This document shows positions 55,860 to 64,000 of a stretch of 64,000 nt of DNA, piece after piece (position 1 is the first letter of the stretch; each line of letters begins with the position of its first letter). The translations under genes were made by a program, and so were the position numbers. A model generated the notes under the pieces. That model worked only from the letters and a program-made list of their open reading frames with translations, ran no database searches and had not been told where the DNA came from. The stretch comes from Ascaphus truei (taxonomy: Eukaryota > Chordata > Amphibia > Anura > Ascaphidae): positions 117,834,918 through 117,898,917 of the forward strand of contig CM071571.1 of NCBI GenBank assembly GCA_036426205.1. Direction: 5' to 3'.

Positions 55860-58069
55860 TTAATAACAAGAGATATCAATAGAGGAGGAGGAGGTGTTAG
55901 CAGAAGAGACACTGAAAGTACGATGGGAGAGGTAGGATGCGATCCATGATAGAGCTTTGTTCCGAATGCCAAGAGTATGGAGAATGTGAAGGAGAAGAGG
56001 GTGGTCCATGGTGTCAAATGCTGCAGAGAGGTCGAGTAATATGAGCAGAGTGTAATGACCTCTGTCTTTGGCAGCATGAAGGTCGTCAGTTATTTTAGTG
56101 AGGGCTGTTTCCGTGGAGTGAGCAGTGCGGAAGCCAGATTGTAGAGGGTCTAGGAGAGAATAGGTGTTGAGAAAATGGAGCAAGCGAGAGAATACAAGAC
56201 GTTCAAGGAGTTTAGAGGCAAAAGGCAGGAGGGAGACAGGTCGATAGTTAGAAAGACAGGTAGGGTCAAGCTTGCTGTTTTTGAGTAATGGTATGACTGT
56301 TGCATGTTTGAAGGAGGATGGAAAGGTTCCAGAGCAGAGGGAGGAGTTAAAAATGTGCGTGAGTGTAGGGATTATAGTAGGAGCAAGAGGTTTTAGGAGA
56401 TGGGAGGGAATGGGGTCAAGAGGGCAAGTGGTAGAGGGAGAAGAGGCAATCAAGAGCGACACATCCTCCTCTGAGACAGTGGAAAAAGAGTCAAGGAAGG
56501 CAGGAGGAGAGATAGGAAGAGGTGTAGGATGGGAGGAAGAAACAGAGGGGATGTTCTGACGTATGGATTCCACCTTTTCTTTAAAATAGTCAGCAAAGTC
56601 CTGAGCGGAGATGGAAGAAGGAGAAGCCGCTGAGGGTGGTTTGAGTAGAGTATCAAAGAGAGAGAACAGTCGGCGTGGGTTAGACTTGTGCATGTTGATT
56701 AGTGAAGAAAAGTAGGCTTGTTTAGCTTGCGAGAGGGCAGAGTTGAAACAGGATAGCATAAATTTGTAGTGAAGGAAGTCTGCGAGAGTATGAGATTTCC
56801 TCCAGAGGTGTTCACGTCGATTTTCATGGGAATTTAACCAGGGTCTAGGGTTAAAAGGGTGAGTGCGGCAGAGAGAAAGCGGGGCATGTAGATCAAGAGA
56901 GGAGGACAAGACAGAGTTGTAGTTCCTGACCAGGTTGTCAGGGTCTGTAGCAGAGCTTAGAGAGGAGAGGGAGGAGTGTAATGTGGACTCAAAGTCAGGT
57001 AAGTGAATAGAGTGCAGGTTTCTGCAAAACCGGGGGGTAGATGGAGGTGGAGAAGGGGAGAAGCAAAATAGAGAGAATGAGATGAGGTGATGGTCAGAGA
57101 GAGGAAAAGGGGAAATGGAGAAATTAGAGAGAGAGAAGTTTTTAGTGGGTCTAAGTAGTGGCCATCTTTGCGGGTGCTGGCTGCAGTCAAAAGAAGAGGT
57201 TAGTGAAAGAAAGCGGGAAGCCCAAGGGAGAGCGGGGTTATCAATGTGGCAATTGAAGTCCCCAAAGAGAAGAACAGGGGAGTCTGAGGAGAGAAAGAAA
57301 GAGAGCCAGGATTTAAAGTGAGAGAGAAAGGCAGAGGGGGGATGAGTAGAGGTAGGTGGGCAATAGATGACAGCCACGTGGACAGGGAGAGGAGAGAAGA
57401 TCTGGACAGTGTGAACCTCAAAGGAGGGAAAAGCAAGAGAGGGGGGAATAGGAAGAGTTCGGTAACGGCAGAGAGAGGAGAGCAGGAGCCCCACACCTCC
57501 ACCCCTGCCATCAGGGCGCGGAGTGTGGGAGAAAGAAAGCCACCATAAGAGAGGGCAGCTTCCAGAGCAGAGTCAGACTGAGTGAGCCAGGTCTCAGTTA
57601 TAGCAAAGAGAAGCAGGGAGTGAGAGAGAAAGAAGTCATGCACAGAGAGGAACTTGTTAGAGAGGGAGCGAGCATTCCAAAGGGCACAGGAGAAAGGGAG
57701 AGAGGAGGGAGGGTGGCAGGGGATGGGTATGAGGTTGGAGCGGTTAACACCAGAAGGAGTAGAAGTTGCATGTGGGAGGCGAGGACGAGAGCAAGTAGAA
57801 ATAAGGCAGGGACCAGGATTGGGAGAGATATCCCCAGAAGCAAGGAGGAGAAGCATGGAAAGAAAGAGAATGTGTGAGGATGATTTGTAGGGGTGTGTTT
57901 TAGTGCAGGGTGTATAGCTGTGTGGTGACAGAGGGCGCAGGTAAGAAAGGAGTTCATGTGAACTGAGAAGTGGGGCAGAAAGGAGAGATGGAGATATATG
58001 AATAGAGTTAGAAACAAGGAGACTGGTGGAAGGAAGTGCATAATTTGAAAATAAGTGAGGTTGCAGCAA
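55860..58069 (-). pseudogene. LINE endonuclease-reverse transcriptase polyprotein, frameshifted and 3'-truncated
   Basis: Nicks target DNA and copies LINE RNA. The first frame from 58069 has a hydrophobic leader ending in GDISPNPGP (residues 79-87), then endonuclease motifs LWNARSLSNK and [10 protein letters not shown]. Near 57540 the frame shifts by one base in a ctttcttt run into the frame reaching 55860, with [29 protein letters not shown] and [10 protein letters not shown] (endonuclease), a linker, [19 protein letters not shown] (RT motif 1), [14 protein letters not shown] and motif [17 protein letters not shown]. The frame stops at 55860 before the catalytic YADD/FADD motif. L2/Crack-type clade judged from these motifs. 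Confidence 0.85.
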
Positions 58070-58194
58070 ATATAAAAAATAAAGGCGGCATCACAGCAAT
58101 AGTTAAGTGTTGAGATGCGCAGTCTTAGATAGATGATATCCTCCTTTCCAACGTAGATCAAAAGCAGGAATGAGAAGCAGTAGGTGTTGTCCAC
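55860..58194 (-). mobile_element. L2-like LINE, 5' part through half of the RT
   Basis: Minus strand: pyrimidine-rich 5' region, N-terminal leader with a 2A-like motif, APE-type endonuclease, then RT palm up to just after motif A. The RT motif B-C region and the 3' UTR are missing at 55860, so the copy is 3'-truncated, which is the opposite of the usual LINE damage and suggests a later deletion or insertion. Confidence 0.85.
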
Positions 58195-58199
58195 TTTTC

Positions 58200-58460
58200 C
58201 ACTTCTTTTTGAACTTCATTTTTAAACTTCATATTCTACTTGAAACATTTCTACTTAAAAGCATATCTGCTTACAAGCATGGCTGCAAGCAGCAGTGGCT
58301 GTAATGAGTTTACTAATATACTTTTAAAAAGTCACCTGGTTGGCACAACAAACTTAATTAGCACATGTGAGGGAAGTTAAAGCAAATGGTTTTTCAAAGG
58401 TGGGTGTTGTCTTGCACAAGTGTGAAAGCTGAATTAAATTAAGGCAGTAGGGGGATGATT
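58200..58460. other. No gene seen
   Basis: Flank of the LINE, nothing classified. Confidence 0.35.
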
Positions 58461-58463
58461 AAC

Positions 58464-58628
58464 AGACAGACAATTGGAATATGTTTTTACCTAAATAGAA
58501 CTAAATACATAGCAGGGGAGGATATCAGGATAGACAGACAATTGGAATATGTTTTTACCTAAATAGAACTAAATACACAGCAGGGGAGGATATCAGGATA
58601 GACAGACAATTGGAATATGTTTTTACTT
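58464..58628 (+). repeat. 68-bp tandem repeat, about 2.4 copies
   Basis: The unit beginning gacagacaattggaatatg repeats at exactly 68-bp spacing (caattgg at 58471, 58539 and 58607) with a single observed change (catagcag versus cacagcag). Confidence 0.9.
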
Positions 58629-58639
58629 AAGATGGAAAG

Positions 58640-59225
58640 GATGAAACAGTCATATCTGGACTGGCAGTTCATACAGCAATCTTCATAATCATCAAGACAC
58701 GAAAGACATGAACTTCTGATTGGTCAGCCGCACTTTATATTGCCTGTCCTGTCACTCACTCATTACTTGACATTGTTTCCACTTGTGGATCACTACGCTG
58801 GCATTCTCACTCTTTATTCTCTCAGGTTACGACTTGGCTTGGCGAACGTCTATCTCTGGCTCTCGACACCTGCTTGGACACCGACCTTCAGGAATTCTCC
58901 AATCCCTGACCTTGGCTAACAGGAACGATGATGGCACTTCTTTACCGGTACCAGCAAGTATTGCTAAGGCTTACACCACCTGGACTGGCAACGCCTAAAA
59001 CACCACACTCCGGACACGCTCTTTTTGCTGCGGGTGTGTGCTCATATACGTCCCTCACCTCAGTATAAGGGACGGGTCTGGTCTGCGGGCAGCACTGGCG
59101 TAACACCCTCAAATAATATTTCAGATATACTTGTGTGTGCTGAAGCTCTAAGGGATATTCCAAAGTATAATCTACAAAACCGATTAGCACTCAAAGGCTA
59201 TAACAAAATAGTTTAACTTTATTTT
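58640..59225. other. PLE-like end region, no gene
   Basis: GC-richer text leading into a hammerhead-like motif at 59226. The ORFs have no domains. Confidence 0.35.
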
Positions 59226-59310
59226 TCCAACGTTTCGGTCCAACACAGCAGACCTTTCTCAAGGATGATCCATAACAAAGGTCTGCTGTGTTGGACCGAA
59301 ACATTTGAAA
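59226..59310 (-). ncRNA. Hammerhead-like motif with UUGAGAA core, plus inverted partial copy
   Basis: Minus strand: stem I UCC/GGA, UUGAGAA, extra A, stem II GGUC/GACC, GAAA, ACGU palindrome then U. The plus strand at 59277-59306 repeats aaaggtctgctgtgttggac and cgaaacatttg without the core, so the two form a hairpin. U3 and A8 replace C3 and G8. Confidence 0.5.
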
Positions 59311-59319
59311 AGTGAAGTG

Positions 59320-60350
59320 TTAGAGTGTTAGAGTTCACTCTTTTGTGAATTATAGTTATAATTCTGGACATATACAGTAGTAGTGTTAATGGACTTGTAA
59401 ATTGGGATGGTAGAATACATTATTTTATTATTATTTAAGCAACATTAAGTTTTATGTTTGAAGTACAATGTTTTCAGAGTAATGGTGGGCAATGGAGGGT
59501 AATATAAAACAGTCTTCGTTTACAATTTCTTAACATTTACTACAACCAGGGAATAGTCAAACAGAGAGGTGAAGCATTTCCATTAACACTAATTTGATGC
59601 CGCATCAACTGATTAACATACTTGAATGCAAAGTACACTCACAATGAATCATCAGCTGAAGCTATATTATTTTGGCTTAAAATAAAAATTAGAACTCTTC
59701 TACAACAAAGAAAACCTTGATCAAAGAATCACAGAAGACAATATATAATACATTCAGTCTCTGAAGAAAGATAATGTGAGCTGTGGATGTAACAGGGGAT
59801 TCAGAAAAAAAGCAGCATTGCTTAACTTTGTGCATTTAATGACATATGTTCAAGGAGGAGGGGGGAAGTTGGAAATAGCCACTTATATATTCATTCCACA
59901 GTCGCCTGCAGCAAAAACTGCAGTAGTCAAAAAAGTAAGTATTCACAGACAGTAACTTGTAATTTAAGGTTACTAAAATATACAGAAAGGTTGATTGTTC
60001 TGTTCACATGGAAGCACACTACGCAATATTTTGAAAAAAAGAAATTGCCAATAGTATTGTCAGCCTTGTCAGGTTATTCATTAAAGCAACTAATGCAGAA
60101 TATAAGGATCCATGGGGGGGGGAGGGGGGTGGGGGGGATTCACTAACTACTAATAAGGGGTATTGAAGCTCAGGGTCACTGAGAGCTTTTCCAGGGGCAC
60201 AGGTCTAGAGTCTCCACTGCACTTGGGTTGCTGAGGGGGAGGGAGGTATCCACCCCCCGCTCTGTCATTCGCCCTATGAGTCTATCCCCAACTATCTCTC
60301 ATAGTCACCCACCTTTCCTCTTTCTCACATACTTTCATTCTCCCACCCTC
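59320..60350. other. AT-rich intergenic DNA; G-run at 60113-60139
   Basis: No ORF or classified repeat. Confidence 0.4.
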
Positions 60351-60385
60351 TATTTCTCCCCAACCTTCCTCCCCCTCTTTCTCTC

Positions 60386-60387
60386 TC

Positions 60388-60427
<40 letters not shown>
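60386..60427 (+). repeat. (CT)n microsatellite
   Basis: Perfect tctctc run. Confidence 0.95.
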
Positions 60428-60429
<2 letters not shown>

Positions 60430-61290
60430 TAAAAACCTCACTTTAAATGCCCTCACATGCCTATGCAGTTCCTGCACCCAATTGCAGCCGAAGGTGATTA
60501 GTATTATACACAAAAAAAAGTCACATGATCTCCCCCTCCCAATCAGTCAGCTGTATCATTTTGGTCAATTAACCAGCCAAGAGTCAGTTAAGAGGCAAGG
60601 AAAAAAAAAAAAAACCTTTTTACATTCAAACATACAACTTGATATATCAAGTCACAAGCGTCGATCAGTCTTATGACAGAGGGGTATTCTTTCACTTCAG
60701 GAACATACGCGTGAATAGTTCAGTAAGAAGAAATACCCTGAGGTATCCAATGATATGAGGATTTAATAGGTATACAAAAAAAAGTTAAACTCGCGAAAAA
60801 CCTCACAAAATTACAGACAGGTAAAGGTTTAAACAACAGTTTCCAGAAAAAAAAAAACTGCGTGTAATTTCGCACCATACTTCCTTCACATAATCTCATA
60901 GGAGGAGATATAGAGCTTGCTTCCTAGTCCACAATGAGGATATCAGCATAAGTGCCAGCCATCCTGACTTTTCCCCTAGCATCCTAAGGAGTCCTGGGTC
61001 GTCGCTGTCATCCCTTTGTCGGAATTGTAGAAGGTAACTGGCGGAAAATGGAGTCCTACCAAAGGAACAGCCAGGAAAAAAATGAGTAAAAAATAAAATA
61101 AAAAATGCATATATATATATATATTATATATAGTTAAGTTACTGACGAGTGCGGACATGATAAGAACACCAGCCCGAGCTGAACAAACGTCGAGGCCTCG
61201 TTCGACAGGAAAAGCAAATCAGGCAATATGAACAGGTAGCTATCGGCATGTCTTAGGCAGGGGCTGCCAACCCCGCCCTTAGCCCATTCA
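60430..61290. other. No gene seen
   Basis: Includes A-runs at about 60600 and 60847 and a short (TA)n at 61110-61130. Confidence 0.4.
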
Positions 61291-61305
61291 TCACACAGCT
61301 CAGAC

Positions 61306-61400
61306 AGAGAGAGAGAGAGATTGAGATGAGAGAGAGAGGAGGAGAGAGAGAGAGCGAGAGAGAGAGAGAGAGAGAGATATATAATATATATATATTATTT
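61306..61400 (+). repeat. (GA)n then (TA)n simple sequence
   Basis: gagaga runs with two interruptions, followed by atatataatata. Confidence 0.9.
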
Positions 61401-61409
61401 TTTTGATTT

Positions 61410-62430
61410 TTTCTCAAGCGCCTATGTTACATTGCTAGCTGCCCTCCATATTTTCTCCATTTATTAACTTACTGTAAAGAGAACCGTGGGCAATATAAAA
61501 CTGACCAATGCACGAGAAACCGAGTTGTTGAGGCTAATGACACAGACTCAAATATTCCTGATTTAATCATGCATACTTCATGCCAGAGATAGATGGCCTT
61601 CAGAGTTAGGGGATGAAAAATGGCCTTATGCTTTTGAAGTCCGATGTTCCCCAAACTTCGAGGTAACAGGCCTTGCACTCGTCAGTGGTCACAAGCACCT
61701 CACCCGCCACCTCACCTGCTGCCGTAGCAGAACCAGATTGCCTTTGTGTCAGCAAGCTTGATAAAACGACACCCAATCTCACTACTTGTCCCTTGAAACA
61801 GCCGGCCTCTAAGGACCCCATTATCAGTCTTCATAGATGTTATCTGGGACTAGAGGGGAAGTGGCCGTTTGACAAGTTGGTTGGCAGTTTCTAATCCCTG
61901 ATAAGACAGAAGTACTCATGGGGATGCATGTTACCGTTGGTTAGAGATGAAGAACAAGACTGACAGCCTAAGGTAACACCACTGCGCCGTTAAGCCTTGA
62001 GAGCCACAGGCTAACCTCTGTCCATGTGCTGTTGTCCTTGACTGTTACTGACCTTGATTAAAAATCATGTCAGCACCCAGTGATTCAAATCTTCATTCTT
62101 CCACGAAAAGAACATAGCCAGGATTAAGCACTTGATACCGTGAAGAATATTATGGCACCTTTCCATTGTTCAATTTTGTGATACAAAATATATTGCGCGC
62201 ATTGTGATTAAGCTGGCATGTGATAGTGACTTAAATGAATATATATAACATGAATTGGATGAGCGGTTTTATGACAGCTTGTTCAACCTAGGATCGGGCC
62301 TCAGCACACCGATGCTAAATGGAAACGAAGAAAAACAGCCGCAAAAAGAACCATGTGTCAGTATATAAAAAGTTATATTTATAAAATAAAGCGTGCAGGT
62401 TGCACGTACATCAATATAAAAATTACACAG
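61410..62430. other. No gene seen
   Basis: Short ORFs without domains. Confidence 0.4.
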
Positions 62431-62439
62431 TATAACATG

Positions 62440-63300
62440 TTAGGGACATGTTAGCACTCGCGCGGGGAACAGCCAGGACACCGAACAGATGTATCTGGAA
62501 CTGTTCTCCCTCGGCTTGCATGCGGAATCCAGGATCGGTAGGTACAAACTCCCACTTGAGAAGCCCTTCCCCACCCCAGATGTACTGAAGATACTGCACC
62601 GTTGGTTCGGAGGAATGATCTCCTGATCGTTCCAGTGTGACGTCATCTGGTCGCCGACAGTACCATACTGCCGGTCCGGTCTCACTGCGTATCACTGCGT
62701 CTCACAACACTGAACAGAGTATCGAGCTGGAATTATTGAAAGTCCGAGCCAAGTACCCAAACAAAGACAAGTGCAATTAAATAAGCCCGACCAATGCGGC
62801 GAAGAAAAGGAAACTGAAGGAACGCACGCCCTCTCCTACGCGTTTCGTATCGAAAAAATTCTTCCGTGAAAAGCATAGGAGACGGCGCCCGCGTTCCTTA
62901 AAATTGTTCATCTTTCTATCCCATTGCGGCTCCTCTTATTTTATTGCCACTTGCCTTTTGTTGGCGACTTGCCCTACGGATTTCTACCACTCCGCAATGG
63001 ACGCTGTCGTGATGCCGGAGCGCAGTGAGACGCCGCCCGGCAGAGGCGATGTTGCCACCAGATGAACTGTCAGCACGCTACACGCCAGACTAACCCGGAA
63101 CTGATCAGGAGACTCCTCACCGAACCAATGCGTTGCCGTATCTTCAGTAAACGGGAAGGATTCTCAAAGTGGAGTTGGTACACTACCGCATCCCTGGATA
63201 CCAGCAGCCAGCAGGAGACGTTCCAGATACATCTAGTTCGTGTCCTGCTGCTGTTCCTGCGAGTGCAGGAAATGTCCCTAAAAGGTTATCGCCATGTGTC
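62440..63300. repeat. Diverged inverted repeat around a hammerhead-like centre
   Basis: 62475-62640 (ggacaccgaacagatgtatc, aggaatgatctcctgatcg) is mirrored by 63100-63260 (ctgatcaggagactcctcac, gatacatctagttcgtgtcc), with many differences. Between the arms lies the motif at 62837-62885. No ORF with domains. Confidence 0.55.
62837..62885 (-). ncRNA. Strongly decayed hammerhead-like motif
   Basis: Minus strand: CGGAAGA in place of CUGAAGA, a poor stem II, GAAA, palindromic ACGCGU and then A, with CUCC/GGAG available for stem I. Confidence 0.3.
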
Positions 63301-63529
63301 ATGTTTAATTGAGTGTACGTGCCAAACACTCCCCCTTATTTATAAATAGAGATTGTTAATTATATACACTGATGGTGTTTTTTTTGCGATTTTCTTATAC
63401 TCGTGTTCCATGTTAGAGCTGGTCATGCCTTGTGTCTCTCTCACGACCCGGACTCGCAATGCAATATCTCACCTAGCATCTCTCGTAATTTAAAAACAGG
63501 GAGTGCAGAACGAGAGGGGCTAATAATGA

Positions 63530-64000
63530 GAAATAAGAGGGGGTGGGGACTGGTGGACAGATGAAGAAGACTTGAGGGGGTAAGAGAGGAGGTGGGGGTG
63601 CGGAATTGGAGAGAGCAAGGGAGAAAGGAAAAGAGAAGAAGAGAAAAAGTAAAGAGGGGAGAGCGAACGAGAGATGAAGATAGAGAGAGAGAGGAGAGGC
63701 AGAGGAGGAGAGGAGAGAGTAGGAAGAGAGAGGACGGACTGCATAGAGGAGCAGAGGCAGGAGAGAGAGAGGATGGAGAGAGAGATGAGAAGAGGAGTGA
63801 GAGACGAAGTCGCCGGATGAGAGAGTATGTAGAACAGAGAGGAAATGGAGGAAGCAGTTAGGGGAGGTGGAGAGAAAGAAGGAGATGCAGAGAGTCGACG
63901 GAGGATTGAGCAGGCAGGGAAGAAAGAAAGAGAGAGGGAGGAGCGAGGATTAGAGAGAGAGAAGAGCAGATTGAAGAGAGAGAGAAGAGAGAAGAGAGCA
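63530..64000 (+). repeat. Purine-rich (GAGA/GGAG) simple sequence
   Basis: Imperfect ga/gga/gaga runs to the window end. ORFs across it are compositional. Confidence 0.85.

Noticed and set aside
56272..57890. Plus-strand Glu/Arg/Gly-rich ORFs
   Set aside because: Shadows of the LINE polyprotein frame on the minus strand.
1..64000. tRNA, rRNA, CRISPR array or bacterial operon structure
   Set aside because: No cloverleaf, rRNA text, regularly spaced short repeats or tightly packed long ORFs; the content is that of a vertebrate repeat-rich locus.

Overview
This is a vertebrate-type nuclear sequence made almost entirely of transposable elements. The mix of Penelope-like elements with GIY-YIG endonuclease, CR1 and L2-type LINEs, a Tx1-type ORF1, a DIRS tyrosine recombinase, Tc1/mariner, TTAA and hAT MITEs, long fold-back DNA elements and many hammerhead-like motifs points to an amphibian, most likely a frog. 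That is inference. I found no host gene exon, tRNA, rRNA or CRISPR array, so the species cannot be named.

Layout. 1-6441: Penelope-like elements (PLE) on the minus strand, head to tail: a nearly whole ORF1-RT copy (1-2950), a presumed pseudo-LTR with a hammerhead motif (4989-5030), the GIY-YIG 3' half of an upstream copy (5103-6441), and an internal RT fragment (3574-4624) between 36-bp direct repeats. 6442-18200: LINE remains (L2 tails, two CR1 copies), a hammerhead-bearing pLTR-like piece (12252-12296), a DIRS recombinase fragment. 18661-22409: a 3.75-kb multi-layer palindromic DNA transposon with a promoter-like centre. 24909-28287: an interrupted array of about 407-bp repeats carrying a hammerhead motif, split by a TA-targeting MITE and by an ORF1-only Tx1-like retrocopy. 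28570-36331: an LTR retrotransposon with no pol, whose decayed ORF joins N-terminal zinc knuckles to coiled-coil segments resembling myosin heavy-chain rod and lamin rod; 3,047 bp of it is tandemly duplicated without visible difference. 36770-49530: PLE end fragments with hammerhead motifs, a Tc1 remnant, TIR elements and nested palindromes. 50480-58194: L2-like LINE pieces, MITEs, and an endonuclease-RT LINE copy with a 2A-like motif. 58200-64000: more PLE-like ends, inverted repeats and purine-rich simple sequence.

Function. Nothing here looks like an intact autonomous element. The common thread is the hammerhead architecture (CUGANGA or UUGANAA, stem II, GAAA, near-palindromic stem III), seen about fourteen times in very different states of decay, usually at the end or the centre of an inverted repeat. 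Part of 3574-6870 differs from sister copies mainly by single-base indels and may have poor consensus quality.
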